From Inquilinus sp. KBS0705 (GTDB lineage Bacteria; Bacteroidota; Bacteroidia; Sphingobacteriales; Sphingobacteriaceae), in contig VCCI02000001.1 in NCBI GenBank assembly GCA_005938025.2, positions 2,356,001 through 2,420,000 on the forward strand: a stretch of 64,000 nucleotides of DNA, read 5' to 3'. The translations under genes and the position numbers were made by a program. The notes beneath the pieces were generated by a model. The model was not told the origin of the DNA. It saw nothing but the letters and a program-made list of their open reading frames with translations, and searched no databases. Positions within the stretch are counted from its first letter, which is position 1. Every line of letters begins with the position of its first letter. This document shows, one piece after another, positions 1 to 9,156 of the stretch.

Positions 1-48
1 GGCATTGCATCAATTACCTGCCAAAAACATACATACCAATAAAAACCG

Positions 49-56
49 TATCTTTG
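49..56 (+). promoter_or_regulatory. Bacteroidota -7 box upstream of the helicase gene
   Basis: TATCTTTG matches the TAnnTTTG consensus of Bacteroidota primary promoters. It lies about 97 nt before the helicase start. No good -33 TTG was seen at ideal spacing. This is a pattern match only. Confidence 0.45.
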
Positions 57-152
57 CAAATAATTACCCGTTGGTTTACGGCTTTGATCAATAGACAACT
101 CTTCAGATCCGCTTAATGCTTCGCGTTAGCACATATACATTACAAACATTAC

Positions 153-1496
153 ATGTCATTCGAAAATTTAAATTTAATTGAGCCTATTTTAAAGGCTTTA
201 AAAACAGAGGGCTATACAACCCCAACTCCCATACAAGAACAAGCAATACCCTTTATACTACAACACCGCGACCTTTTAGGCTGCGCACAAACCGGTACCG
301 GCAAAACAGCCGCTTTTGCAATACCTATCCTTCAGCTTTTATTTGAAGACAGGCAAAAACACCGTGAACAGAAATCCATAAAGGCCCTAATTTTAACCCC
401 AACCCGCGAGCTGGCCATACAAATTGCCGAAAGCTTTACTGCCTATGGTAAAAATACCGGCCTTAAAAACCTGGTTATATTTGGCGGCGTATCACAAGGC
501 CCGCAAACAGATGCCCTGCGCCGTGGCGTTGATATTTTGATAGCTACCCCCGGCCGTTTATTGGACCTGATGAACCAGCGTTTTGTGCATTTAGAGCATA
601 TTAAAATGCTGGTATTAGACGAGGCCGACCGTATGCTGGACATGGGTTTTGTGCACGATGTTAAAAAGATAATTGCCAAAGTGCCGGCCAACAGGCAAAC
701 GCTGTTTTTTAGCGCTACCATGCCAACCGAGATACAAAGCCTGGCCGATTCCATCTTACAGAAACCCGCCAAGGTTGAGGTTGCCCCGGTATCATCAACT
801 GCCGATACTATACAGCAATCGTTATATTATGTAGATAAGGGTGATAAACGCGCCTTGTTACAGCATATATTAAAAGATAAGAATATTAAAACCGCGCTGG
901 TATTTACCCGCACCAAACACGGTGCCGATAAAGTGGTGAAGGATTTGATACGCGCAGGCATTACTGCCGAGGCCATACATGGCAACAAATCGCAAAACGC
1001 GCGCCAGCGGGCATTAACCAATTTTAAAAACCGTACTACACGTGTTTTAATTGCTACCGATATTGCCGCGCGTGGTATTGATATTGACGACCTTACCCAC
1101 GTTATAAACTACGAAATACCCAATATCCCCGAAACCTATGTACACCGTATTGGCCGTACCGGCCGCGCGGGTGCCAGCGGTATAGCCTTTACGTTTTGCG
1201 ATGGCGAGGAAGAAATAGAATACCTAAGAGATATTCATAAACTGATAGCAAAAGAAATCCCGATTGAGGAAGGCCACCCCTACCCGCTTAACCACCTTGC
1301 CATGGCCGAAAAGCTGATGAGCAAGGCTAAACCGGTTAAAAAGAGTGGCGGTGCATCGCACGGTGGTGGCGGCAACAACCGCAATAAACGCCCCGGTGCA
1401 GGCGGCAGGCCGGCTGGTCACCGTGGTGCCAACAATACCGGCCGCGCAGGCGGTAGCAGCGGCATGAGCGGTGCAGGCGGTAAAAAGAGATTGTAA
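153..1496 (+). CDS. rhlE: DEAD-box ATP-dependent RNA helicase, RhlE-like
   Basis: An ATP-dependent RNA helicase that probably remodels structured RNA during ribosome assembly or mRNA turnover in the cytoplasm. Visible motifs in order: Q motif around TPTPIQEQ (residues 23-30), Walker A AQTGTGKT (45-52), PTRELA, the DEAD box in VLDEAD (near 155), SAT, and HRIGRTGR in the second RecA domain. The C-terminal 55 residues are rich in Gly, Asn, Arg and Lys, a flexible RNA-binding tail typical of RhlE proteins. Length 447 aa is normal. The start follows a TAnnTTTG promoter box. Assignment to RhlE instead of another DEAD-box paralogue rests on the short core and tail type. Confidence 0.9.
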   Translation: MSFENLNLIEPILKALKTEGYTTPTPIQEQAIPFILQHRDLLGCAQTGTGKTAAFAIPILQLLFEDRQKHREQKSIKALILTPTRELAIQIAESFTAYGKNTGLKNLVIFGGVSQGPQTDALRRGVDILIATPGRLLDLMNQRFVHLEHIKMLVLDEADRMLDMGFVHDVKKIIAKVPANRQTLFFSATMPTEIQSLADSILQKPAKVEVAPVSSTADTIQQSLYYVDKGDKRALLQHILKDKNIKTALVFTRTKHGADKVVKDLIRAGITAEAIHGNKSQNARQRALTNFKNRTTRVLIATDIAARGIDIDDLTHVINYEIPNIPETYVHRIGRTGRAGASGIAFTFCDGEEEIEYLRDIHKLIAKEIPIEEGHPYPLNHLAMAEKLMSKAKPVKKSGGASHGGGGNNRNKRPGAGGRPAGHRGANNTGRAGGSSGMSGAGGKKRL

Positions 1497-1620
1497 TTTT
1501 GGTGAATAGAGGTTGTTAATTAGAGGTAAGTTTGGCTTGCCTGTAATTGCCAACCTTTATTTTTTAAAACTAATCACCAATCTTTAAGCTCTAATTAACC
1601 AATGTTAACATGTTAATAAC

Positions 1621-1628
1621 CATATTTG
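1621..1628 (+). promoter_or_regulatory. Near-consensus -7 box before the FtsB/DivIC gene
   Basis: CATATTTG differs from TAnnTTTG at one base and lies 30 nt before the GTG start. Its position suits a short-leader promoter. Weak evidence. Confidence 0.3.
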
Positions 1629-1658
1629 CACTGTTTAAATTAATTAAATAGCTTTAAA

Positions 1659-1976
1659 GTGAAAATTCAGCCCGACAAAATGAGACGCCTTTTAGACCTT
1701 ATCAAGAACAAATTTTTTTTGGTAACGCTGGCTTTTGTTATTTGGATGATATTTTTTGATAAGAACGACCTTTTCTCGCAATACGAGTATCACCAGCAGT
1801 TGGCTAAGCTAAAGGCCGAGCAGGTTTTTTACCAAACCGAAACCGCCAAGGTGAACAAAGACCTTGACGAATTAACATCAGACAAAGCCAAGCTCGAAAA
1901 ATTCGCTCGCGAAAAGTACCTCATGAAAAAAGACAACGAAGATATTTTTGTTATCGTTCACGAGAAAAAGAAATAG
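1659..1976 (+). CDS. Septum formation initiator family protein (FtsB/DivIC-like)
   Basis: A small bitopic division protein of 105 aa. A short cytoplasmic N-terminus is followed by one membrane helix (about residues 18-32, FFLVTLAFVIWMIFF) and a coiled coil (about 40-85, rich in Lys, Glu and Leu heptads), the architecture of FtsB/DivIC. These proteins form a periplasmic complex with FtsQ and FtsL that controls septal peptidoglycan synthesis. The start shown is GTG; an in-frame ATG at 1680 (MRRLLD) is equally possible and would remove seven residues. A CAGATGTGCA repeat begins one base after the stop codon. Confidence 0.85.
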   Translation: MKIQPDKMRRLLDLIKNKFFLVTLAFVIWMIFFDKNDLFSQYEYHQQLAKLKAEQVFYQTETAKVNKDLDELTSDKAKLEKFAREKYLMKKDNEDIFVIVHEKKK

Positions 1977-1977
1977 G

Positions 1978-2008
1978 CAGATGTGCAAATTTCAGATGTG
2001 CAGATGAG
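1978..2008. repeat. CAGATGTGCA boundary repeat, two copies
   Basis: CAGATGTGCA occurs at 1978-1987 and 1993-2002, starting 2 nt after the FtsB/DivIC stop codon. The same motif recurs at 4412-4592, 15566-15603, 17938-18032 and 31814-31852, always at gene ends or just before gene starts. Confidence 0.75.
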
Positions 2009-2024
2009 TAATTAATACCCGGTT

Positions 2025-2076
2025 CTGCCCACTGCAAACTGCCACTGCCACTGCTTACTGTAAACTGCTTACTCCC
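2025..2076. repeat. ACTGC-type degenerate repeat abutting a stop codon
   Basis: Repeated units of the form ACTGC(C/T/A) with ACTG variants fill this stretch and run into the stop codon of the DUF885 gene. On the minus strand the array begins immediately after TAA. It is a different sequence family from the CAGATGTGCA repeat at the other end of this 92-nt convergent spacer. Confidence 0.6.
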
Positions 2077-3847
2077 CTGTCTTGGTATCTATTTTAGGCA
2101 CGGCAAACATCGCTTCTTTTATATATTTAACCGGCGCGCTGCCATAGCTCAGGAATTTTTCGTTAAACTCTTTTAGCTTGTATTTGTCACCCTGTTTTTT
2201 CTTCCATTGGTTTTGAAGTTCAACAATTTCTTTAAAGCCGGTATAGTAGCTGGTTAGCTGCACACTGGTTACGCTTACCCGCTTCCATTTATTATCAGCT
2301 TCGGCCTGCTGCTGAAAAGCCTCTTTGGTAAGCATAGTAACCGCTTGTTCTTTGGTCATGTTACCGGCATGTACACTGTAATCTAATATGGTGTTACAAA
2401 CCGATCGCAGGTTCCATTTATACCACATCAGGCGCATTTCGGGGGCGTTATCGCCAAAGCCGGCATCCAGCATCATTTGCTCGGTATACACCGCCCAGCC
2501 CTCAACCATGGCACCATTGCCAAATACCGATTTAATTATACTTGGCGATTTATTAGCGTATACCAACTGGGTATAATGCCCCGGTATGGCCTCGTGTATA
2601 CATAATATTTGCAGTATGTAGTTATTATACTCGCGCAGGTAGCTTTCGGCCCGCTCAGGCGACCAACCAGCTAAACTGCCTACATTATAATAAGTATTCC
2701 CTGTTTTATCGTACGGGCCGGGCGAACTAACAGATGCACCTGCCACGCCCGCCATGTAGCCGGGTTCTTTACGCACCACCAATGGTTTTGACGGGTCGAG
2801 GGTTAGCAGGTCTTTTGATTTGATGAACGCGGTAAGCTTTGGTAGCTCTTTCTCAATAGCCGACTGGAATTCATCAGGCGCTACGTGCTTTACCGATAGC
2901 GCATCTATCATTTGCCCTATTAACTCTAACGAATCGGTCGGCATAGGTTTGCCTTCAAAATATTTTGGCCATAGCTGCTTGCTTAGCTTGGTCATTTCGC
3001 GGTGCACATATTTCTTACGTTCTACGGCAGCGTTAAATACCTGCTGGGCGGTACCCTCGGCCATAATATCGTATTTAAACTTGGCCTCGTAAAATTCTTT
3101 GCCCAATCTGAAACTACGCGGCTTGCTACTTTTTAAGTTTTTAAGCCATCCGGCATATTCCTTTATTGCCGCGGCAGATGTGCGGGCCCTATCCAGCATT
3201 AATTTTTGCTCGGCAGCAGGTATGCCGCTTTTCTTTAACGAGTCGCCAAAATCATTCTCTATCACACTAACGCCGCCCAGGTGCTGGTCAATAGCCAGCG
3301 AGGTTAGTTCGGGCACGGGGTTACTAATTTGCTTTTCGGCCTCTTTATAGTAAGCCGGTATATTTTGCATTTTTTGATAAAAGTGGCGCAGGCGTTTATC
3401 AAGCGGGGCATAATGCTCGTTTAATATATAAGCAAACGTGCCTATTACATTATATGATGCCGGGTTCCATTTATAATCTTTTAATTGCTCAATGTTCCAT
3501 TGCATGCTCTCCAACTGGTTTTGCATCAAGCGGTGGTCCATTTTATTGGCATCCGAAAGTGTGTTTACATCAAAGCGGCTCAACGAGTCCATTTGCACCT
3601 TGGTAAAGCTGATCAGCGCTTTACGCGTTTTGTCGCTTGGTACCAGTAAAACACTGTCATACTTATGATAGCCGGCGCTGGTGGCCCAGTCGGGGTTGTT
3701 TTTCCAAAGCTCTTCTAAAAAGTGGTCCTCGTATGCTGTAAATGCCGCATCGTCTTTAGCAGATAAGTTTTGGTTTGATTGTCCGTCTTTTTTACAGGCG
3801 GTAAAGGCGCCAACATATAGCGCAAGCAGTAGAATTTTTCTGATCAC
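2069..3847 (-). CDS. DUF885 family lipoprotein, putative metallocarboxypeptidase
   Basis: A 592-aa exported protein with a lipoprotein signal: a hydrophobic stretch followed by the lipobox FTAC at Cys18, so it is probably anchored to a membrane facing the periplasm or surface. The rest is a mostly helical DUF885 domain. The motif HEAIPGH near residue 417 is the family's HExxxxH-like zinc site and is followed by an EGWAVY segment about 40 residues on, which supplies a further ligand. Family members are thought to be zinc peptidases; the substrate is unknown. It is convergent with the FtsB/DivIC gene, and the 3' end is bordered by a repeat array. Confidence 0.85.
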   Translation of the reverse strand: MIRKILLLALYVGAFTACKKDGQSNQNLSAKDDAAFTAYEDHFLEELWKNNPDWATSAGYHKYDSVLLVPSDKTRKALISFTKVQMDSLSRFDVNTLSDANKMDHRLMQNQLESMQWNIEQLKDYKWNPASYNVIGTFAYILNEHYAPLDKRLRHFYQKMQNIPAYYKEAEKQISNPVPELTSLAIDQHLGGVSVIENDFGDSLKKSGIPAAEQKLMLDRARTSAAAIKEYAGWLKNLKSSKPRSFRLGKEFYEAKFKYDIMAEGTAQQVFNAAVERKKYVHREMTKLSKQLWPKYFEGKPMPTDSLELIGQMIDALSVKHVAPDEFQSAIEKELPKLTAFIKSKDLLTLDPSKPLVVRKEPGYMAGVAGASVSSPGPYDKTGNTYYNVGSLAGWSPERAESYLREYNNYILQILCIHEAIPGHYTQLVYANKSPSIIKSVFGNGAMVEGWAVYTEQMMLDAGFGDNAPEMRLMWYKWNLRSVCNTILDYSVHAGNMTKEQAVTMLTKEAFQQQAEADNKWKRVSVTSVQLTSYYTGFKEIVELQNQWKKKQGDKYKLKEFNEKFLSYGSAPVKYIKEAMFAVPKIDTKTGE

Positions 3848-3936
3848 CGTTAAGCAGTTTTTAGAGTATAAACTTAAAACATTTGATTCATATAAATCAA
3901 ACTGCCGCTTATTTTGTTGAATTAGAAAAATGCAAG

Positions 3937-4413
3937 ATGGATAGCGAGCACAAAATTTTAATAAACGAGCTAATAAAATTACTGGAAGGCGGCAATGCCC
4001 ATGCTAACCTAAAGGATGCCCTAAGCGATGTACCCGCTTATATAAGGGGTGTAAAGCCTTATGGCTTGCCCTACAGCATTTGGCAATTGGTAGAGCACAT
4101 ACGTATTGCGCAATGGGATATGCTGCAGTTTAGTAAGGATGGCAGCCACCAATCGCCAAAATGGCCCGACGACTATTGGCCAAAAGAACCTAGCCCGGCT
4201 AATGACGAAGCCTGGCACAAAGCCATAAAGCAAATTGATGATGACAGGAATGAGTTTATAGCACTGCTTAAAAGCGAAGATATTTATAAGGCCATACCCC
4301 ATGGCACAGGCCAAAGTATACTGCTGGAGGCCTTACAAATAGCCGACCATAACGCCTATCACATTGCCGAAATTGTGCTTTTAAGACGATTACTAAACGC
4401 GTGGAAGCCTTGA
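3937..4413 (+). CDS. DinB family protein
   Basis: A 158-aa four-helix-bundle protein of the DinB/YfiT-like superfamily. Metal-ligand histidines are visible in LVEHIRIAQ, near residue 50, and in the C-terminal DHNAYHIAEIVLLRR, which is the family signature. Many members are metal-dependent transferases in thiol chemistry, but the substrate here cannot be read. I chose the ATG at 3937 (MDSEHK) because the upstream extension to 3883 would need a TTG start and adds residues without family character. It is divergent from the DUF885 gene and convergent with the hydrolase. Its stop codon lies inside the left arm of a long inverted repeat. Confidence 0.8.
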   Translation: MDSEHKILINELIKLLEGGNAHANLKDALSDVPAYIRGVKPYGLPYSIWQLVEHIRIAQWDMLQFSKDGSHQSPKWPDDYWPKEPSPANDEAWHKAIKQIDDDRNEFIALLKSEDIYKAIPHGTGQSILLEALQIADHNAYHIAEIVLLRRLLNAWKP

Positions 4414-4592
4414 TAGATGTGCAGATGAACGATGTGCAGATTATAGATGTGCAGATATGCAGATGCTAAGCGCGGTTAATCTATTCGGTCATTTGCACAT
4501 CTGAATTCGCACGTCTGCACTTCTACGAAGCTCATCTGCACATCTGAAATTTGCACATCTGCACATCTATGAAGTTCATCTGCACATCTATC
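4412..4592. repeat. Long imperfect inverted repeat between convergent genes, GATGTGCAGAT family
   Basis: The left part carries several copies of GATGTGCAGAT; the right part carries the same motif inverted (TGCACATCTG). The outermost 18 nt, GATAGATGTGCAGATGAA at 4412-4429 and its exact complement at 4575-4592, are perfect arms. Both arms overlap the stop codon of the flanking gene, so the two convergent genes end with the same TGATAG context. The RNA from either strand could fold into a long hairpin. Confidence 0.85.
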
Positions 4593-5877
4593 ACTTAACT
4601 CCCTTTACAAAATTTACAATGGCGGTAACCAGTTCGGGTTTTAGCGGTAAATCGGGCTTGGAGTAGGTGGCGGAATTCGCGGCTTTATCTGCCGGGGCCT
4701 CTTTAAGCACATGGTTCATACCGGGCACAATTACCAGTGTAGCATCAGATTTGGCTTTCTTCAATTTTTCGGCATCCGTAACCGGCACCTGTATATCGGT
4801 TGTGCCCTGTAGTATCAGTGTAGGTATCTTTACCTTTTTCATTTCTCTAACAGGGTCGTACCTAAACCAGCTCATCAGGTAAGGCTGCACGCTTGGCCTG
4901 GCTATAAAGTAAAGGCGCGGGTCTATATCATCAGTATATTTACCCTTTTTCATGCTATCTATCATGGTTTTAAAACCATCGGTTATATATTGCGGCTGCG
5001 ATTTTAATTGCTCGGTAACAATTACATCGGCCGGGCGGCCGGCGCCAGCTACAGATATATAGCCATTTGCCGGTTGCCCCCTTATGGCCAGCAAACCTAC
5101 CAGCGCACCCTCGCTATGGCCCAAAACTATCACTTTCGAAAAACGCTCGTCCTCTTTCAATAAATTTATCATGCCCACGGCATCGTCAACATAATCTTCA
5201 AAACGCAGGTCTTTTTCTTTGGTATTGGTAGCGCTTTGGCCAACCATACGCTTGTCGTACCTTAAGGATGCTATACCATTTTTGCCTAATTCGTTAGCTA
5301 TCATTTTATAGGTATTACCGTTTACACCAAGCTTAGGGCTGTTACCGTCACGGTCTGTTGGGCCCGAACCTGCTATGATAATAACAACCGGTACTTTACC
5401 CGACGCGTTTTTAGGCACGGCAAGCGTACCCGAAATTGAACCGGCAAATGTTTTCAAAAAAATTGGCGATTCGGTTAACGAGGCATCAGTAGGCAAGGCG
5501 GTGGCAGCCGGTTCCTGGTAAGGACTGATAAATAATCCGGTTATTTTATCCTGGCTGTTTAACGACAAGTTTAACTGATAAACCGCGCTGGCAAAAGTGG
5601 CTTTATAAATTGCTACCGGTGCGCTAAACTTAACCACTTCGGTTTTAGACAGGTTGCCTAATTGGGTTTTTAACTGCGCTGTTGTTAGCTTAAACTTATC
5701 TAATGGCAGCGATTCTTTCATCTCGGGGCTAAACATGGCGTGTATACTATCAATATGGTTATTGTTATAGTATTGCTTAAACTTATCAACGGCCAGTTTA
5801 AAGTTAGCGGGCTGGTCTTGCGCGTGCAGCCTAACAGCAACGCAAATAATGGTTAGTAAAAAAAATATCTTCTTCAT
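4591..5877 (-). CDS. Secreted alpha/beta hydrolase with N-terminal DUF3887-like domain
   Basis: A 428-aa exported hydrolase. A Sec signal peptide ending LHAQ (about residue 20) is followed by a DUF3887-like domain (about 25-120) and an alpha/beta hydrolase domain. The oxyanion region IIAGSGPTDRDG, the nucleophile elbow GHSEG (Ser near 253), an acid in TTDIQVP (near 361) and the histidine in PGMNHV (near 390) form an apparently intact catalytic triad. It resembles S9-type peptidases and esterases of Bacteroidota envelopes. The substrate is not predictable. Confidence 0.85.
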   Translation of the reverse strand: MKKIFFLLTIICVAVRLHAQDQPANFKLAVDKFKQYYNNNHIDSIHAMFSPEMKESLPLDKFKLTTAQLKTQLGNLSKTEVVKFSAPVAIYKATFASAVYQLNLSLNSQDKITGLFISPYQEPAATALPTDASLTESPIFLKTFAGSISGTLAVPKNASGKVPVVIIIAGSGPTDRDGNSPKLGVNGNTYKMIANELGKNGIASLRYDKRMVGQSATNTKEKDLRFEDYVDDAVGMINLLKEDERFSKVIVLGHSEGALVGLLAIRGQPANGYISVAGAGRPADVIVTEQLKSQPQYITDGFKTMIDSMKKGKYTDDIDPRLYFIARPSVQPYLMSWFRYDPVREMKKVKIPTLILQGTTDIQVPVTDAEKLKKAKSDATLVIVPGMNHVLKEAPADKAANSATYSKPDLPLKPELVTAIVNFVKGVK

Positions 5878-5993
5878 GCTTTGCCTCAGCGAGTAGTTAA
5901 TCAGGCGAAAATACTAAAATACGCAGGTAAATTATTTTTTAAAATATTTACCACAAGCAACTATTATTCTTATTATGCGTAAAAGCACTTTTA

Positions 5994-6001
5994 TATATTT
6001 G
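5994..6001 (+). promoter_or_regulatory. -7 box upstream of the first TonB-type receptor
   Basis: TATATTTG is an exact TAnnTTTG match 76 nt before the start codon, in AT-rich sequence. No clear -33 TTG was found. Confidence 0.4.
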
Positions 6002-6077
6002 TGTATGTAATAATGTTGTTATATTTAACTTTCGTTAAAGGAAAAACACTATAGAAAAAATTCTACTATAAAAATTA

Positions 6078-8519
6078 ATGAAGTTTTACATCGGGTGCTT
6101 ATTAATAGCGTTCATAACGGGTCTATGTAGTTTTTGTTACGGTCAGTCAAGTTCTTCGGTACATGGTAATGTATTTATACAACATAATTTAGCTGCAGAA
6201 GCAGCCACAGTTATCCTCCTGAACCAGCCAGATTCATCAGTTGCATTATCGGCATTAGTAAATAATAAGGGTGCTTACGCGTTTTTAAATGTGCAACCGG
6301 GCAGCTACATATTACTGGTAACCAGGTTGGGCTATAAAAAATATTACACAGGCAGTTTACAGGTTGTTGCCGGGCAAAACCTAACAGTTAACCCAATTGA
6401 GCTTAGCCCCGCAAGTAACGAGTTAAAAGAAGTATCTGTTGTTAGCAGAAGACCCTTTATTGAAGTAAAACCCGGTAAAACAACCATTAACCCAAGTGCC
6501 AGCATAGCCGTTGATGGTAAAAATGCTTTAGATGTTTTGCGCCAATCGCCCGGGGTGCGGGTTGATAATGGCATTAGTTTAATAGGCAGGCAAAATGCGT
6601 TAGTACTTATTGATGGCAAGCAAACAAATTTAAGCAGTACTGAGGTTGCCGACTTATTAGCCGGCACACAAGCCAATACGATCGATCGGATAGAGCTAAT
6701 TACAGGCGCATCTGCCAAATACGATGCATCGGCCGGTGGCATTGTAAACATAGTGATGAAAAAAGGAAAAAATATTGGCTTTAACGGCACATATACTGCA
6801 AGTGCCGGCATGGGCAGATATTACAAACTAAATACAGGGATAACCTTTAATAACCGCACCAAAAACACCAACATATTTGGCAATTACAGTATAGCCGACA
6901 ATAAAAATTACTCGGATATTTTAACTGACAGGTTTGTTAATGATGCAGGCGCTGTAAGCAATTATCAATCTACGTATCATAATATTCAAAAAAACATCAA
7001 TCATAACTTTAGGTTAGGGGCCGACTTTAACTTATCTACCAACAGTACAATTGGTTTTTTAGTGAGCGGCAATCTTAACGAAAACGATTTTGCGAAAAAT
7101 AACACACTTAAGATAAAAAGAGACGGGCTGTTAGATTCAACCATAATAGCCATAACTAACATCGAGCGCGATCTTAACAGCTTTAATTATAACATCAATT
7201 ACAATAACAAGCTTAATAAAGCAGGCGAAAACCTATCAGCAAATATTACTTACACCAACACACCCCGGCGATCTGAAGAATATATTGAAAATACCTTTTA
7301 CGATGCCATATATGTGCAATACAGAAGCCCGTTGCTTTTGCAAAATCTTTCGCCATCGTCCCGATATAACTGGACTGGCAAAATAGATTATGCCAACCCA
7401 TTACAAAACGGTGCCAAGCTGGAAGCAGGTGCAAAAATAAGCGTATCAAACAGCGATAATAACCTGGTATTTGGCCCTAAAATAGGCGACGCTTATATAA
7501 GCGACCCCACCTACAGCAATCATTTTATTTACAAAGAGAATGTAAGCAGCGGCTATTTAAACTATAATAAAACCTTAGGCAAAATTGATATTGAAACAGG
7601 TTTACGTGGCGAGTATACCACTACATCCAGTAACTCGATCGGTTTATATACTTCCGAAAAAATCGAAAACCATTATTTTAACCTTTTCCCAAGCGCCACA
7701 CTAACTTACCACAAAAACGACAAAAATGATTTTAGTTTATTGATAAGTCGTGGCCTTGAGCGGCCGGATTACGAAAAGCTAAACCCATTTTTATACTTTT
7801 TAGACCTTTATACTTACCAATCCGGCAATCCGTACTTAAAACCCGAATATGTAACAACTGCTACTATTGGTTATACTTATAATCAATCTATATCTGTATC
7901 GCTTTATGGCAGCCACAATAATGGCAGTAAATTACCTTTTTACATACAAAATGATAGCTCAGGCATAAACATTTTAACCACCCGTAACCTGGGCACCATA
8001 ACAACTTATGGTATAAAACTGGATTTGCCTGTTACCTTTACGCCGTGGTGGGGTAATAATTTTGCCATTGATGCATCGCACCAGCAGTATAAAGCATTTA
8101 TACAAAATGGGAACTTAAACCAGGGTGTTATTGATGTGGTTTTTACAGGGCGCCAGGATTTTAAGATCAGCAAATCTATTTCCGCATCGTTTTTAACACA
8201 TTACGAAACCCCAACCTGGTATGGAATTAACCACTTTAAGGCTTCGTACAGCTTTGATACCGAAATTGGGAAATCTGTATTAAATAAAAGGGGGAAATTA
8301 AGCTTCTCGGTACGGGATATTTTTAACACCGTTAGAGACCGCTACCATACCGATTATCAGAACAATAACCTTTCTCAAATAATTAAATTCGAATCGCGCA
8401 GCCAACAATTTAGGTTAAATTTTAGCTATAACTTTGGTAAAACTACTGTTAAGAGCGCCCCCAAACGCGATATAGGGAATGAGGACGAACAAGCCCGGAT
8501 GAAAACGACAAGTAATTAA
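6078..8519 (+). CDS. Outer-membrane TonB-dependent receptor-like beta-barrel protein
   Basis: An 813-aa outer-membrane protein. It has a signal peptide (about residues 1-22), a carboxypeptidase-regulatory-like beta-sandwich (about 25-110), a plug-like domain (about 130-220, including VDGKNALDVLRQSPGVRVDNG and ASAKYDASAGGIVNIVMKKG) and a long aromatic-rich barrel of the OMP_b-brl_3 type ending in a Phe-containing strand followed by a short charged tail. No SusD partner lies next to it, so it is not a classical polysaccharide-utilisation pair; iron chelates, peptides or other ligands are possible. Transcription ends at the strong hairpin that overlaps its stop codon. Confidence 0.85.
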   Translation: MKFYIGCLLIAFITGLCSFCYGQSSSSVHGNVFIQHNLAAEAATVILLNQPDSSVALSALVNNKGAYAFLNVQPGSYILLVTRLGYKKYYTGSLQVVAGQNLTVNPIELSPASNELKEVSVVSRRPFIEVKPGKTTINPSASIAVDGKNALDVLRQSPGVRVDNGISLIGRQNALVLIDGKQTNLSSTEVADLLAGTQANTIDRIELITGASAKYDASAGGIVNIVMKKGKNIGFNGTYTASAGMGRYYKLNTGITFNNRTKNTNIFGNYSIADNKNYSDILTDRFVNDAGAVSNYQSTYHNIQKNINHNFRLGADFNLSTNSTIGFLVSGNLNENDFAKNNTLKIKRDGLLDSTIIAITNIERDLNSFNYNINYNNKLNKAGENLSANITYTNTPRRSEEYIENTFYDAIYVQYRSPLLLQNLSPSSRYNWTGKIDYANPLQNGAKLEAGAKISVSNSDNNLVFGPKIGDAYISDPTYSNHFIYKENVSSGYLNYNKTLGKIDIETGLRGEYTTTSSNSIGLYTSEKIENHYFNLFPSATLTYHKNDKNDFSLLISRGLERPDYEKLNPFLYFLDLYTYQSGNPYLKPEYVTTATIGYTYNQSISVSLYGSHNNGSKLPFYIQNDSSGINILTTRNLGTITTYGIKLDLPVTFTPWWGNNFAIDASHQQYKAFIQNGNLNQGVIDVVFTGRQDFKISKSISASFLTHYETPTWYGINHFKASYSFDTEIGKSVLNKRGKLSFSVRDIFNTVRDRYHTDYQNNNLSQIIKFESRSQQFRLNFSYNFGKTTVKSAPKRDIGNEDEQARMKTTSN

Positions 8520-8554
8520 ACAAGAAAGGGGACAGTTAGTCCCCTTTCTTGTTT
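8518..8554. terminator. Bidirectional terminator, 16-bp perfect stem
   Basis: AAACAAGAAAGGGGAC (8518-8533) pairs perfectly with 8539-8554 around a 5-nt AGTTA loop. The A-tract on one side and T-tract on the other let it serve both the receptor gene and the converging small peptide gene. It overlaps the receptor stop codon. Confidence 0.85.
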
Positions 8555-8567
8555 ATTGTACGCTTGA

Positions 8568-8771
8568 TTATAAAGTTATCAAAACTTTTGCAGCAGAAGG
8601 GTCAACTACTTTTTTCTTGCAATAACCGTAACCTGATACTGGTTCGATATCTGCACAGTATTGGTCTTTACTGCACGCTATGTCACTTACACAGTGGCCG
8701 CCAACCATCGATCCGCCTAAAACAGATTTCATTTGATCGCGGCTTAATTTTTTTGTTTCTAAATTTTTCAT
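8568..8771 (-). CDS. Double-glycine leader peptide, putative RiPP or bacteriocin-like precursor
   Basis: A 67-aa precursor. The first 20 residues form a typical Bacteroidota double-glycine leader with the signature KKLSRDQMKSVLGG. The predicted core (21-67) carries four cysteines at 27, 33, 39 and 51 (spacing C-x5-C-x5-C-x11-C) and a second GG at 24-25. Peptides with this leader are normally cleaved and exported by C39-peptidase ABC transporters, and some are modified. No transporter, radical-SAM, lanthipeptide or graspetide enzyme is encoded anywhere in this window, so the gene is an orphan. It has its own promoter with -7 and -33 elements and ends at the bidirectional terminator. The product's role (antimicrobial, signal or other) is unknown. 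Confidence 0.75.
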   Translation of the reverse strand: MKNLETKKLSRDQMKSVLGGSMVGGHCVSDIACSKDQYCADIEPVSGYGYCKKKVVDPSAAKVLITL

Positions 8772-8809
8772 TTTTTGGTGTGGTTTTTTTTATTGGAATT
8801 TAATCCTCA

Positions 8810-8841
8810 CAAAGATAACTATACACTTAAGTAATACGCAA
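8810..8841 (-). promoter_or_regulatory. Bacteroidota promoter for the double-glycine peptide gene
   Basis: On the minus strand TATCTTTG (8817-8810) is an exact -7 box, and a TTG (8841-8839) lies 21 nt upstream of it, within the usual 17-23 nt spacing. The leader before the start codon would be about 35 nt. Confidence 0.6.
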
Positions 8842-8898
8842 TATATAAAATTTATTTTCTATAAGTTTTATATCAGTAAATCAGTCGTTTATTAACTT

Positions 8899-9132
8899 TT
8901 ACTCAATTTTAAACTCAGGATACTTGCCTTTAATTTTAGTTACAAAGAAACGCCCCAGCGAGTCGCTCTTAATAAATCGCCTAAAGGTTTGTGGTTTAAC
9001 ATTAAGGTATTGCCAAACACCGCTATGCTCTTTAAACTCCAGTTCGAGCGTATTTGTGGCGGCATCATAGCCAACACTTTGTAAAGCCGATGATTGTACC
9101 TGTTGCCTGTGCATACCCATAAAAGCAAGCAT
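8899..9132 (-). CDS. KTSC domain protein
   Basis: A 77-aa protein, nearly all of it one KTSC domain. The pattern VQSSALQSVGYDAATNTLELEF is followed by a W/Y-rich strand and LGRFFVTKIKGKYPEF. This small domain is found alone or fused to lysyl-tRNA synthetase, and its molecular role is not established. The start may be Met7 (MHRQQV) in place of Met1. It lies 24 nt downstream of the DUF1634 gene on the same strand, so the two are probably co-transcribed. Confidence 0.8.
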   Translation of the reverse strand: MLAFMGMHRQQVQSSALQSVGYDAATNTLELEFKEHSGVWQYLNVKPQTFRRFIKSDSLGRFFVTKIKGKYPEFKIE

Positions 9133-9156
9133 GACAAAAAAAGGTTTTTTAAAATG

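Noticed and set aside
1..152. Possible RNA gene at the left edge
   Set aside because: I see only a promoter-like TATCTTTG and no cloverleaf or stable fold.
443..772. Minus-strand open frame of 109 codons inside the helicase gene
   Set aside because: It opposes an intact DEAD-box gene and has no recognisable domain.
3883..3936. TTG start extending the first DinB protein
   Set aside because: The added 18 residues lack family similarity, and ATG 3937 gives the usual length.
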